Shown here: piece by piece, positions 8,799 through 17,056 of the stretch
Layout of the letters: every line of letters starts with the position of its first letter
How positions within the stretch are numbered: the first letter of the stretch is position 1
Assembly (NCBI GenBank): GCA_020637055.1
Contig: JACJWR010000002.1
Span: forward strand, 248,001-312,000
Source of the DNA: Actinomycetota bacterium
Lineage (GTDB): Bacteria; Actinomycetota; Actinomycetes; S36-B12; UBA10799
Length of the DNA: 64,000 nucleotides
Reading direction: 5' to 3'
Notes under the pieces: generated by a model
The model's database searches: none
Told to the model about the DNA's origin: nothing
The model's input: only the letters and a program-made list of their open reading frames with translations
Program-made: the position numbers and the translations under genes

Positions 8799-10087
8799 GC
8801 GCTGCCGTGGATGTCCTGGACGTCGCGTCGATCAAACGCGACTTCCCGTTGCTCGCCCGCACCGTGCGTGCCGGGCGCCCACTGGTGTACCTCGACAGTG
8901 CGGCAACTTCGCAGAAGCCGGTCGAGGTTCTCAACGCGGAGCGGAACTTCTACGAGTCCCACAACGCCGCGGTGCACCGGGGAGCCCACCAGTTGGCGGA
9001 AGAGGCCACCGAGGCCTACGAGGCCGCACGGGCGACAATCGCCGGGTTCGTCCACGCCATGCCACCGGAGATCGTCTTCACCAAGAACGCGACCGAGTCG
9101 ATCAACCTGGTCGCGTACGCCTTCAGCAATTCGACCGACCTGGCACGCGGTGGGCATCCCGCCGACCCACGCTTCGTACTCAGCCCGGGCGACGAGATCC
9201 TGATCACCGAGATGGAGCACCATGCCAACCTGGTGCCCTGGCAGCAGGTGGCGCTTAAGACCGGGGCGACGTTGCGCTGGATACCGCTCACCGACGACGG
9301 TCGGCTCGACCTCACTGATCTGGAAACCCTGTTGACCGAGCGCACCCGGCTACTGGCGGTGGTGCACCAGTCCAACATCCTGGGCACGCTGAATCCGGTC
9401 GAGAGCCTCGTACGGTCGGCCCGCGCGGTGGGTGCGCTGACATTGGTCGATGCTTGCCAATCGGTGCCGCACATGCCCATCGATGTCTGGGCCATGGGTG
9501 CCGACTTGGTCGCCTGGAGCGGCCACAAGATGCTCGGACCGACGGGGATCGGCGTGCTGTGGGGGATCCCGGAGGTGTTGGCCGCGATGCCGCCGTTCAT
9601 CTCCGGCGGATCCATGATCGCCAACGTCACGATGGCGGGGTCCACCTTCGCCGCGCCGCCCCAGCGGTTCGAGGCAGGGGTACCGATGACAGCGCAGGCC
9701 GTGGGGCTGGCGGCGGCCTGCGACTACCTCGATCGGATCGGCATGGCCAAGGTGGCCGAACACGAGCATGCGCTCACCAGTTATGCGCTGATGAGGCTCG
9801 AGGCGATCGAAGGCGTGGAGATCGTCGGCCCCGTGGAGCCGGTGGATCGGGGTTCAGCGGTGAGCTTCACCGTCGCCGGCATACACCCGCACGATGTCGG
9901 CCAAGTACTGGACGATCGGGGCATCGCGGTCAGGGTCGGCCACCACTGCGCCTGGCCGGTGTGCCGCCGATACGGTGTGCCCGCCACCACGAGGGCGTCG
10001 TTCTACATCTACAACAGCACCGAGGACGTGGATGCGCTGGCCGAAGGCGTCGTGGCGGCCCAGGAATTCTTCGGAGGAGCGCGATGA
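8795..10087 (+). CDS. sufS: Cysteine desulfurase SufS
   Basis: This PLP enzyme removes sulfur from L-cysteine as an enzyme-bound persulfide for Fe-S assembly. The 430-residue protein is a group II NifS-like desulfurase: the PLP lysine is K245 in WSGHKMLGPTG and the active-site Cys is C385 in GHHCAWP. It begins four bases inside sufC (ATGA overlap) and ends overlapping sufU by four. Being encoded directly beside SufU implies sulfur transfer from SufS to SufU rather than to a SufE protein. Confidence 0.97.
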   Translation: MSAAVDVLDVASIKRDFPLLARTVRAGRPLVYLDSAATSQKPVEVLNAERNFYESHNAAVHRGAHQLAEEATEAYEAARATIAGFVHAMPPEIVFTKNATESINLVAYAFSNSTDLARGGHPADPRFVLSPGDEILITEMEHHANLVPWQQVALKTGATLRWIPLTDDGRLDLTDLETLLTERTRLLAVVHQSNILGTLNPVESLVRSARAVGALTLVDACQSVPHMPIDVWAMGADLVAWSGHKMLGPTGIGVLWGIPEVLAAMPPFISGGSMIANVTMAGSTFAAPPQRFEAGVPMTAQAVGLAAACDYLDRIGMAKVAEHEHALTSYALMRLEAIEGVEIVGPVEPVDRGSAVSFTVAGIHPHDVGQVLDDRGIAVRVGHHCAWPVCRRYGVPATTRASFYIYNSTEDVDALAEGVVAAQEFFGGAR

Positions 10088-10578
10088 ACCTCGAGCAGAT
10101 GTACCAAGAGATCATCCTGGACCACTATCGGAACCCCGAGGGGAAGGGGCTCACCGAGCCGTTCGACGTGGAAGTGCATCATGTCAATCCGACCTGCGGC
10201 GATGAGGTCAACCTCCGGGTGAACCTCGACTGGAGCGATGCCCCGGGGGACGATCCGAAGGTCTGGATGTCATACGACGGATCCGGTTGCTCGATCTCGC
10301 AGGCCTCCGAGAGCGTGCTCTCCAGCCAGCTCAACGGAGTGTCGGTCAGCAGCGGGATGGCCGCCGTGGAGGAAATGGTGGCGCTGCTCCAGGCCGGTGC
10401 CGAACCGCACGAGCCAGACGAGGAACTGCTCGGCGACGCCGTGGCGTTCTCCGGGGTGGCGAAGTACCCGGCCCGCGTGAAATGTGCCCTGCTCGGGTGG
10501 ATGGCGTGGAAGGACGCCGTCGCCCAAGCTCTCGCTGCCCATGCTGCAGCCGTCGAGGAGAAGAGGACCAATGACTGA
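10084..10578 (+). CDS. sufU: Zinc-dependent sulfurtransferase SufU
   Basis: SufU accepts the persulfide from SufS and passes it to SufB; in Gram-positive bacteria it replaces SufE. The 164-residue protein has the IscU-like fold, with three conserved Cys: C38 (PTCGDEV), C69 (GSGCSIS) and C134 (VKCALLGW). D40, just after C38, is the usual fourth zinc ligand. The longer open frame upstream is a shadow of sufS. It overlaps sufS by four bases and sufT by eight. Confidence 0.95.
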   Translation: MNLEQMYQEIILDHYRNPEGKGLTEPFDVEVHHVNPTCGDEVNLRVNLDWSDAPGDDPKVWMSYDGSGCSISQASESVLSSQLNGVSVSSGMAAVEEMVALLQAGAEPHEPDEELLGDAVAFSGVAKYPARVKCALLGWMAWKDAVAQALAAHAAAVEEKRTND

Positions 10579-10921
10579 CACAAGCACCGCATCCGAAGCG
10601 GGATCGGCCCCGGCGCTCGACCCGAGCGACGTGTTCGAAGCCATGCGAGACGTGGTCGATCCGGAACTCGGGATCAACGTCGTCGACCTCGGCTTGGTCT
10701 ACGACGTACACGTAGAAACCGATCGAAGTGTCACCCTCGACATGACGTTGACTTCTGCCGCCTGTCCGCTGACCGACGTGATTGAGGACCAGACCCGGGC
10801 GGCGCTCGACGGCATCGTCGCCGACTATCGGATCAACTGGGTCTGGATGCCACCGTGGGGTCCTGAGAAGATCACCGATGAGGGACGGGAAATGTTGCGG
10901 GCTCTAGGCTTCAACGTGTGA
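10571..10921 (+). CDS. sufT: SufT/MIP18-family (DUF59) Fe-S maturation factor
   Basis: The 116-residue protein carries one DUF59/MIP18 domain: DVVDPELGINVVDLGLVYDV at residues ~29-48, then TSAACPL, a conserved Cys in the ligand loop, and a WMPPWGPEKIT segment. SufT proteins help mature Fe-S enzymes when cluster demand is high. It starts within sufU (ATGACTGA, eight-base overlap) and its stop overlaps the start of the ABC-F gene by four bases, so it is the last Fe-S gene in the operon. Confidence 0.92.
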   Translation: MTDTSTASEAGSAPALDPSDVFEAMRDVVDPELGINVVDLGLVYDVHVETDRSVTLDMTLTSAACPLTDVIEDQTRAALDGIVADYRINWVWMPPWGPEKITDEGREMLRALGFNV

Positions 10922-12516
10922 TTTCGGCATCGGGGCTCGAGCTCCGCGCGGGGGCCCGCGTGCTGGTTTCCGAGGCGTCGTTCCGGGTGGCCGATGGCGA
11001 CAAGGTCGGCCTGGTCGGCCGCAACGGCGCCGGCAAGACCACGATGATGCGGGTGTTGGCCGGTGAGGGCCAACCGGCTGCGGGCACCGTCTCGGCCACC
11101 GGAACGGTGGGCTACCTGCCCCAGGATCCCAGGACGGCCGACCCCGCACAAAGCGTTCGGGACCGAGTCCTGTCGGCGCGCCAGCTGCACGAGGTGGTCG
11201 CCCGGATGCGCAGAGCCGAACGGACCATGGCCTCGGCGGACGAGGCGACCCGGGACGACGCCATGCGTCGGTACGCCCGAGCCGAAGCCGAATTCACGGC
11301 GGCCGGCGGTTACGCGGCGGAGGCAGAAGCGGCGGCGGTCGCGGCCGGACTCGGCATCGACAACCACCTGCTGGAGCAACCGCTCGGCACCCTGTCGGGT
11401 GGTCAACGCCGTCGGGTCGAACTGGCGCGGCTACTGTTCGCCGCCGACGACACGCTCCTGCTCGACGAGCCGACGAACCACCTCGACGCCGATTCGATCG
11501 TCTGGTTGCGGCAGTTCTTGATGCAGTATCCGGGTGGCGTGATCGTGATCAGCCACGATGTCGACCTGCTCGGAGAGACCGTCAACAAGGTGATGTATCT
11601 CGACGCCAACCGCGCCCGACTCGACGTGTACAACCTCGGTTGGAAGGCCTACCTCGCGGAGCGCGAGGCAGTGGAACGACGGCGGAAGAAGACAGCCGCG
11701 ACGCTCACCAAGAAGGCATCGGCGCTCGAGGTGCAGGCAGAGAAGATGCGGGCGAAGGCGACGAAGGCCAAGGCCGCCCAGGGCATGTTGCGTCGCGCCG
11801 AACGACTGCGCGATGCGGTCGGTGAGGCCGCGCGAGCCGAGGCGGTGGCGCATCTGCGGTTCCCCGAACCCGCACCGTGCGGCCGGGTTCCGCTGAGCGC
11901 GACCGGTCTGAGCAAGTCCTACGGCTCGCAAGAGGTGTTCGTCGACGTCGGGCTCGCCGTGGATCGCGGCGCGCGGGTGGTGGTGCTCGGCCTCAACGGG
12001 GCCGGGAAGACCACGCTGCTGCGAATCTTGGCCGGCATCGAGACGCCCGACACCGGCGACGTCGCGGCCGGACACGGCGTCAAGGTCGGCTACTACGCGC
12101 AGGAGCACGAGACGTTGGATCCCAACGTCTCGGTGTTGGTCAACCTGCTGCATTCCTCGGAGGCGTTGGGGGAGCAGGAGGCCCGCAATGTCCTGGGCTC
12201 CTTCCTGTTCTCCGGCGACACCGTCGAGCAACCCGCGGGCACCTTGTCCGGCGGTGAGAAGACCCGGCTGGCGCTTGCCATGCTCGTCGTCTCAGGTGCC
12301 AATGTGCTGCTGCTCGATGAGCCCACGAACAACTTGGATCCGGCCAGTCGCGACGAGGTGCTCGCTGCCTTGGGCCGCTACCGAGGGGCGGTGATCCTGG
12401 TCACCCACGACCACGGTGCCGTGGCCGCACTGGACCCGGAGCGGGTGCTGATCCTGCCGGAGGGTGACGAGGATCTTTGGCGGTCCGACTACCTGGAATT
12501 GGTCGAGCTGGCCTAA
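10918..12516 (+). CDS. ABC-F family ATPase (ribosome-associated type)
   Basis: The 532-residue soluble protein has two ABC domains and no membrane span. Domain 1 has Walker A GRNGAGKTT and signature LSGGQRRRVELARLL; domain 2 has GLNGAGKTT and LSGGEKTRLALAMLV; both have DEPTN[HN]LD. A lysine-rich coiled linker (about residues 245-305) joins them. ABC-F proteins bind the ribosomal E site and act in translation or antibiotic protection; this branch is unassigned. The GTG start overlaps the sufT stop by four bases. Mycobacteria also place an ABC-F gene close to the suf operon. Confidence 0.9.
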   Translation: MISASGLELRAGARVLVSEASFRVADGDKVGLVGRNGAGKTTMMRVLAGEGQPAAGTVSATGTVGYLPQDPRTADPAQSVRDRVLSARQLHEVVARMRRAERTMASADEATRDDAMRRYARAEAEFTAAGGYAAEAEAAAVAAGLGIDNHLLEQPLGTLSGGQRRRVELARLLFAADDTLLLDEPTNHLDADSIVWLRQFLMQYPGGVIVISHDVDLLGETVNKVMYLDANRARLDVYNLGWKAYLAEREAVERRRKKTAATLTKKASALEVQAEKMRAKATKAKAAQGMLRRAERLRDAVGEAARAEAVAHLRFPEPAPCGRVPLSATGLSKSYGSQEVFVDVGLAVDRGARVVVLGLNGAGKTTLLRILAGIETPDTGDVAAGHGVKVGYYAQEHETLDPNVSVLVNLLHSSEALGEQEARNVLGSFLFSGDTVEQPAGTLSGGEKTRLALAMLVVSGANVLLLDEPTNNLDPASRDEVLAALGRYRGAVILVTHDHGAVAALDPERVLILPEGDEDLWRSDYLELVELA

Positions 12517-12577
12517 CGGTTCCGGGGTGCGTTCCGGCCGGGCAACGATTCTCGCCCCGTCGGTCGTGGGCATCGGT

Positions 12578-12693
12578 TATCCTGTGCCCAAGGCTGGTCG
12601 CGCTCAGCCACGGAAGCAGTGGCGGCGGGGGGTCAGTCGGGCAAGCCTGGCGACAGTGGCTTGACAACTTCACACATGGCCCTGCGGGGGGCC
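12578..12693 (+). ncRNA. Possible structured 5' leader of the HTH gene (three hairpins)
   Basis: The 200-base gap between the ABC-F and HTH genes holds a TANNNT-like -10 box (TATCCT, 12578-12583) and then three hairpins in a row: GCCAC/GTGGC (12607-12611 with 12619-12623), CAAGCC/GGCTTG (12642-12647 with 12658-12663) and GGCCC/GGGCC (12678-12682 with 12689-12693). A good Shine-Dalgarno (GGAGGA) and the ATG at 12717 follow. I recognise no Rfam family. Either a structured leader or an independent small RNA is possible. Confidence 0.35.
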
Positions 12694-12716
12694 GTTGACT
12701 GATCGACGGAGGAGTC

Positions 12717-12932
12717 ATGGACAAGCAGGAATCGCGTCGGCGCATCGTGGGGAACGAGCGCGACACCTTGGCGAAGGAGTATGTCCGCCGCTACGAGGCG
12801 GGCGATAGCATCAGGGCGATCGCAGACGCGTCCGGCCGGTCGTATGGGTTCGTCCATCGCGTCCTGGCGGAGAACGAAGTAAGGTTGCGGCCACGCGGCG
12901 GGGACACGAAGAGAGGCTCGAAAACTGACTAG
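12717..12932 (+). CDS. Small helix-turn-helix protein (Rv1473A-like)
   Basis: The 71-residue basic protein is almost entirely one helix-turn-helix unit: an N-terminal helix (NERDTLAKEYVRRYEAG), then SIRAIADASGRSYGFVHRVLAE as the helix-turn-helix, then an Arg/Gly/Lys-rich tail. It resembles the small putative regulator encoded beside the ABC-F gene in mycobacteria. A strong GGAGGA precedes the ATG. Its stop (TAG 12930-12932) overlaps the likely CTG start of the enoyl-CoA hydratase. The target is unknown; the hairpin-rich leader suggests that its own expression is controlled. Confidence 0.8.
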   Translation: MDKQESRRRIVGNERDTLAKEYVRRYEAGDSIRAIADASGRSYGFVHRVLAENEVRLRPRGGDTKRGSKTD

Positions 12933-13722
12933 CGCCCAAACCCAGCATCTGCTTTCGGCCGCAGGCATCGTCGCGACCGTCGACGGCCCATTGCTGCGGG
13001 TCACCCTGGATCGGCCCGACAAGCACAACGCCCAAACACCGGCCACCTGGGCCGCCCTGGCCGCCCTCGGGGACGACTTGCCCGAAGGGACTCGGGTAGT
13101 CCTCCTCTCGGGCAACGGACCGTCGTTCTCCGCCGGTCTCGACCGGAGGATGTTCGTCGAGGGCATCCCGGGCGAACCGTCCCTGATGGAACTCGCGAAG
13201 TCATCGGCCGAAGAGGTCGATGACACCATCGCGAATTTCCAGCGGGCGTTCACCTGGTGGCGCGAGCGGCCGGTGGTGACGATCGCCGCGGTGCAAGGTC
13301 ACGCCATCGGCGCGGGTTTCCAACTCGCCCTCGCCTGCGATCTGATGCTCGTCGAGCAGGGCGCGTCGCTGAGCATGAAAGAGATCCAACTCGGCTTGGT
13401 GCCCGACCTCGCGGGGACCCTGCCGCTGGTCCGCGCCGCCGGTTATCAGCGCGCGTTGGAGATCTGCCTCACGGGTCGACCGGTGTCCGGTGAGGAGGCG
13501 GTCGATGCTGGAATCGCACTCGCCTGCGTGCCGGACGGTGAACTCGTCGGCGCCGCCGACGACCTGGTTGCGGCGATCACGACGGCCATGCCCAACGCCA
13601 CGACGGCCGTGCTCGAGCTGATCCGAGGGGCGCACGGGCGAACGCTGGCGGAACAGACCGCGGCCGAACGTCGCGCCCAATTCGGTCGGATCACCGAACT
13701 CGCAGCCCTGATGGAGGGCTAG
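12925..13722 (+). CDS. Enoyl-CoA hydratase/isomerase (crotonase family)
   Basis: Crotonase-fold enzymes act on acyl-CoA thioesters. The ~265-residue protein shows LDRPDKHNAQTP, the first oxyanion block (SGNGPSFSAGLDRRMF), the second (AAVQGHAIGAGFQLALACD) and KEIQLGLVPDLAGTLPL. Substrate is not evident, and fatty-acid oxidation is only a family guess. No ATG or GTG is in frame before the fold begins. CTG at 12925 is the best start: GAGAGG lies eight bases upstream, and CTGACTAG overlaps the HTH stop by eight bases, like neighbouring junctions. TTG 12991 would remove the first strand. Confidence 0.85.
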   Translation: MTSAQTQHLLSAAGIVATVDGPLLRVTLDRPDKHNAQTPATWAALAALGDDLPEGTRVVLLSGNGPSFSAGLDRRMFVEGIPGEPSLMELAKSSAEEVDDTIANFQRAFTWWRERPVVTIAAVQGHAIGAGFQLALACDLMLVEQGASLSMKEIQLGLVPDLAGTLPLVRAAGYQRALEICLTGRPVSGEEAVDAGIALACVPDGELVGAADDLVAAITTAMPNATTAVLELIRGAHGRTLAEQTAAERRAQFGRITELAALMEG

Positions 13723-13729
13723 ACCGCAC

Positions 13730-15592
13730 GTGTCCATGCCGGGCAGCCCGTTTGCCACGCTGCGATCGTTCACCCGGGATCCTTCGGTCAAGAACGCGGC
13801 GATCAAACCCGGCACTTGGCGGCGGATCCTCACCTACGCCAAGCCCTATCGGGCCCTGATCACGGTGTTCCTGGTGCTGTTGGTCATCGACGCGGGACTC
13901 ACCGTCGCCCAGCCGCTGCTGTTCCGTCGGATCATCGACGACGGGATCACCCCCGGCAATTCCGCGGTGGTCACCACCACTGCTCTCATCGCGGCCGGCG
14001 TCGCTCTGCTCGACGCCGGGCTTGGCCTGCTCAGTCGCTGGTATTCGGCCCGGATCGGGGAGGGCCTGATCTACGACCTGCGCACGGAGGTCTTCGGACA
14101 CGTGCAGACCCAGTCGGTGGCCTTCTTCACCCGAGCCCAGACCGGGGCGCTGGTGTCCCGGCTGAACTCGGACGTGATCGGCGCTCAGCAGGCCTTCACC
14201 TCGACCCTCTCCGGAGTGCTGGGGAATCTCATCAGTGTGGTCGTGGTGCTCATCACCATGTTCATCCTCGACTGGCGGATCACCCTGGGGGCGATGGTTC
14301 TGCTGCCGCTGTTCTTGCTGCCGGCCCGATGGATGGGTCGGAAACTGCAGACGCTCACCCGCGAACAGATGTCGCTCAACGCGGACATGTCCTCCCAGAT
14401 GACCGAGCGGTTCAACGTCGCCGGTGCGCTGCTGGTCAAACTGTTCGGAGACCACAATCGGGAATCGTCAGCGTTCGCGGCTCGGGCCGGCAGGGTGCGC
14501 GATATCGGCGTGAGCATCGCAATGGCCAACCGGTACTTCTTCACCGCACTCACCCTCGTGGCGGCGATGGCCACCGTCATGGCCTACGGGTTCGGCGGGA
14601 ACGCCGTCATCGCCGGAACCCTGACCATCGGCACGCTCATCGCGCTGACTGGCCTGCTCGCCCAGCTCTACGGCCCGCTCACGGCCCTCTCCAACGTCCG
14701 AATCGACGTGATGACGGCGCTGGTCAGTTTCGACCGGGTCTTCGAGGTGCTGGATCTCAAGCCGTTGGTGCGCGACGCGCCCGATGCTCGTCCGCTCCCT
14801 CCCGACAGTCCGTTGGAAGTCGAATTCGACGACGTCGGGTTCCGGTATCCGCAAGCCAGCGAGGTGTCGTTGGCGTCACTCGAATCGGTCGCGCGAGCCG
14901 AGACGCGACCGACCGAGGCCGTACTGCGGGGCGTCTCCTTCGTCGCCCCGGCAGGGTCGCTGACCGCTCTCGTGGGTCCCAGCGGGGCGGGGAAAACCAC
15001 CATCACGACTTTGGTCGCCCGGCTCTACGACGCCACCTCGGGTACGGTCCGGGTCGACGGGCTGGACGTGCGTGAGGTCACGGGCGACTCGCTTCGCGCC
15101 GCGGTCGGCTACGTGACCCAAGAAGCTCACCTCTTCCACGAGAGCATCCGGGACAACCTCCTCTACGCCAACGATGACGCCGACGAGGCCGCGGTCTGGG
15201 AAGCCCTTGAAGCGGCCCAGATCGCCACTCTCGTGAGATCGCTGCCGGATGGCCTGGACACGGTTGTCGGCGACCGCGGCCACCGGCTCTCGGGTGGCGA
15301 GAAGCAGCGCCTGGCGCTGGCCCGGCTCCTGCTCAAAGGCCCTCGCATCGTGGTCCTCGACGAGGCCACCGCACACCTCGACAGTGAGAGCGAAGCAGCG
15401 GTGCAGCGCGCGTTGGACAACGCGCTGGCCGGGCGCACGTCGTTGGTGATCGCGCATCGGTTGTCGACGGTCCGGGCCGCCGACCAGATCCTGGTGGTCG
15501 ATGGCGGGCGCATCGTGGAGCGCGGGACGCACGCCGAACTGATCGCCAGCGGCGGGCTGTACTCCGAGTTGTACGCGACCCAATTCGCGTAG
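13730..15592 (+). CDS. ABC exporter, fused membrane and ATPase domains
   Basis: The 620-residue half-transporter has an ABC type I exporter membrane domain (about six helices, residues ~35-340) followed by an ATPase domain (residues ~365-615) with Walker A GPSGAGKTT, signature LSGGEKQRLALARLL, Walker B VVLDEATAHLDSESE and switch AHRLSTV. It is probably a homodimer exporting lipid or drug; the substrate cannot be read from sequence. The start is GTG 13730 or ATG 13736, just after the crotonase gene. It converges on SURF1, and a hairpin spans both stop codons. Confidence 0.88.
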   Translation: MSMPGSPFATLRSFTRDPSVKNAAIKPGTWRRILTYAKPYRALITVFLVLLVIDAGLTVAQPLLFRRIIDDGITPGNSAVVTTTALIAAGVALLDAGLGLLSRWYSARIGEGLIYDLRTEVFGHVQTQSVAFFTRAQTGALVSRLNSDVIGAQQAFTSTLSGVLGNLISVVVVLITMFILDWRITLGAMVLLPLFLLPARWMGRKLQTLTREQMSLNADMSSQMTERFNVAGALLVKLFGDHNRESSAFAARAGRVRDIGVSIAMANRYFFTALTLVAAMATVMAYGFGGNAVIAGTLTIGTLIALTGLLAQLYGPLTALSNVRIDVMTALVSFDRVFEVLDLKPLVRDAPDARPLPPDSPLEVEFDDVGFRYPQASEVSLASLESVARAETRPTEAVLRGVSFVAPAGSLTALVGPSGAGKTTITTLVARLYDATSGTVRVDGLDVREVTGDSLRAAVGYVTQEAHLFHESIRDNLLYANDDADEAAVWEALEAAQIATLVRSLPDGLDTVVGDRGHRLSGGEKQRLALARLLLKGPRIVVLDEATAHLDSESEAAVQRALDNALAGRTSLVIAHRLSTVRAADQILVVDGGRIVERGTHAELIASGGLYSELYATQFA

Positions 15593-15616
15593 GCCCGGCG
15601 GCGCGGAGCGCCTACG
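15588..15616. terminator. Hairpin spanning both stop codons of convergent genes
   Basis: CGTAGGC (15588-15594) pairs with GCCTACG (15610-15616) around a GC-rich 15-base loop. The left arm contains the exporter's TAG stop and the right arm the SURF1 stop (CTA on the plus strand). No T-run follows on either side, so it would be a U-less bidirectional terminator, which is plausible in a high-GC actinobacterium. Confidence 0.5.
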
Positions 15617-16412
15617 GCCGACGGGAGGAATCCGCCGGATCCAGAGCCGGCTGATGGGCGGGCGGATCGGTCGCCAACTGCTGCTCGGCGCGGAGTTCGG
15701 CGAGTTCCCGGCGAGCCAGGATCACCCACCCCACGGGCAGCAGGGCGGCGAAGAACAGCCACTGCCAGGCGTAGGCGAGGTGCGGGCCGAGGCCGAGGTT
15801 CGGCACTGGGACCAAGGTGAGTTCGGCCGAGTCAGGTGGCGCCATCGCCGACGCCACCAGGTAGGGGGAGTAGTTCGGCGCGCCGCCGGCCAGGGCGGCC
15901 GTGTCGAGAGCCGCGACCTGGCCGGCCGGCAGGTCGACCGGCGCCGGCACCGGCATCGATTGACTCGGCTGGAGCCAGCCCACCACGGTGACCTCCCCGG
16001 CCGGCGGAGGCGGAATTGCAGGTGAATCCATGGCTCCCGATTCCATCGGCAGCCAGCCGCGCAGCACCGACAGCAGCTCCCCATCCCCGGTGCGTAGCTG
16101 GCTGACCACCCAGAAACCTGCCGAGCCGTTGAGGACACGCCGCCGGACCAGCACCGTGGAGTCCGAATCGAACACCCCCACGACACTGACCGGTCGATAT
16201 TCGAGATCTCCGGCCAGCGGGGCGCCTGGGTTCAGCACCTGATCGATCGGTAGCGGTTCCGCCTGCGAGCTGGCCCTGATCTGGGCATCTTCGGCGCTGC
16301 GGTCAACGTGCCTTCCGTATTGCCAGTCCGCTGCGAGCAGGCACAGGGCGACACCGACCGGGACAAGCAGGGTGAGGATGATCCACTTGGGCTGCCGGAG
16401 AAGTGTCAGCAC
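15612..16412 (-). CDS. SURF1 family cytochrome oxidase assembly protein
   Basis: SURF1 proteins help insert haem A into cytochrome c oxidase. The 266-residue protein has the classic layout: an N-terminal transmembrane helix (residues ~12-30), an extracytoplasmic domain with RPVSVVGVFD and GFWVVSQLRTGDG, and a C-terminal membrane helix (HLAYAWQWLFFAALLPVGWVI shows the conserved Y-x2-Q-W). The start is probably GTG 16412. It lies downstream of dodecin on the same strand (19-base gap) and works with the haem A genes at the left of the window. Confidence 0.9.
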   Translation of the reverse strand: MLTLLRQPKWIILTLLVPVGVALCLLAADWQYGRHVDRSAEDAQIRASSQAEPLPIDQVLNPGAPLAGDLEYRPVSVVGVFDSDSTVLVRRRVLNGSAGFWVVSQLRTGDGELLSVLRGWLPMESGAMDSPAIPPPPAGEVTVVGWLQPSQSMPVPAPVDLPAGQVAALDTAALAGGAPNYSPYLVASAMAPPDSAELTLVPVPNLGLGPHLAYAWQWLFFAALLPVGWVILARRELAELRAEQQLATDPPAHQPALDPADSSRRP

Positions 16413-16431
16413 AGCAACGAGGGTATCCGCG

Positions 16432-16653
16432 TCAGTCCAGCGGAGAGTCTTCGAGGCGGAAGCCCACCTTCATGGTCACCTGGAAGTGGCGCACGTCGCC
16501 GTCGCGGATGTGCCCCCGGATGTCGGTCACCTCGAACCAGTCGAGGTGCCGGAGCGTGCGGTGGGCCCGCTGCACGCCGTTGCGGATCGCCTCGTCGACG
16601 CTCTCTGAGGAGGTGCCGACGATCTCGGACAGGGCGTAGGTTCGGTTGGGCAT
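16432..16653 (-). CDS. Dodecin (flavin-binding dodecamer)
   Basis: Dodecins are small proteins that assemble as dodecamers and bind flavins or CoA, buffering free flavin. The 73-residue sequence matches the family length and its landmarks: V-G-T-S-S-E-S-x2-E-A-I near residues 12-24, the conserved W39 (DWFEV) that stacks on the flavin, and HFQVTMKVGFRLED at the C-terminus. A GGAAGG Shine-Dalgarno lies seven bases before the ATG. It is divergent from the DUF3099 gene. Confidence 0.93.
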   Translation of the reverse strand: MPNRTYALSEIVGTSSESVDEAIRNGVQRAHRTLRHLDWFEVTDIRGHIRDGDVRHFQVTMKVGFRLEDSPLD

Positions 16654-16720
16654 CGAAACACCTTCCTAGTTCTCAAGGGGCCCGGTGGTGGATGACCCCA
16701 CTCGGGCTTACGGTAAGGCC

Positions 16721-17047
16721 ATGGCGGGCCGAACCCAGGTGTATCGAATCACAACAGCACACCAGGGGCTCAGCACGGACCAGCGGGCGCGTACCCGTCG
16801 GTACCTGGTCTCGATGGGTATCAGGACGGTGTGTTTCATCGGAGCGGTGCTTGCCGATGGCTGGCTGCGCTGGGCATTGGTGGCGGGCGCCGTGGTGCTG
16901 CCCTACTTGGCGGTGGTGGTGGCCAACGGCGGTCGCGAGCCGACCAAAGACAGCGAATTGCACACCGCGGTCTATGTCCAGCCCCAGGAGCAGGTCGCCC
17001 TCCCGTCCAGATCGGTGGACCACAGCGGGGCCGACGACGCTCGCTAG
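16721..17047 (+). CDS. DUF3099 family small membrane protein
   Basis: The 108-residue protein has a short N-terminal segment (RTQVYRITTAHQGLSTDQRART) and two adjacent membrane helices (residues ~40-70), followed by a polar tail. This is the layout of DUF3099, an actinobacterial family of unknown function. I start it at ATG 16721, with GGTAAGG just upstream, rather than at an earlier in-frame codon at 16685. The thioesterase gene follows nine bases downstream. Confidence 0.78.
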   Translation: MAGRTQVYRITTAHQGLSTDQRARTRRYLVSMGIRTVCFIGAVLADGWLRWALVAGAVVLPYLAVVVANGGREPTKDSELHTAVYVQPQEQVALPSRSVDHSGADDAR

Positions 17048-17056
17048 GCTGCTTTC

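Noticed and set aside
12601..12640. SRP RNA, because of GGAAGCAG in a hairpin loop
   Set aside because: The domain IV arrangement (GGAA tetraloop followed by GGAAGCAG within a symmetric internal loop) is missing, and the stem is only five pairs.
12625..12693. 6C RNA on the minus strand, because of two C6 runs
   Set aside because: The C runs partly form stems rather than the two C-rich hairpin loops that define that RNA.
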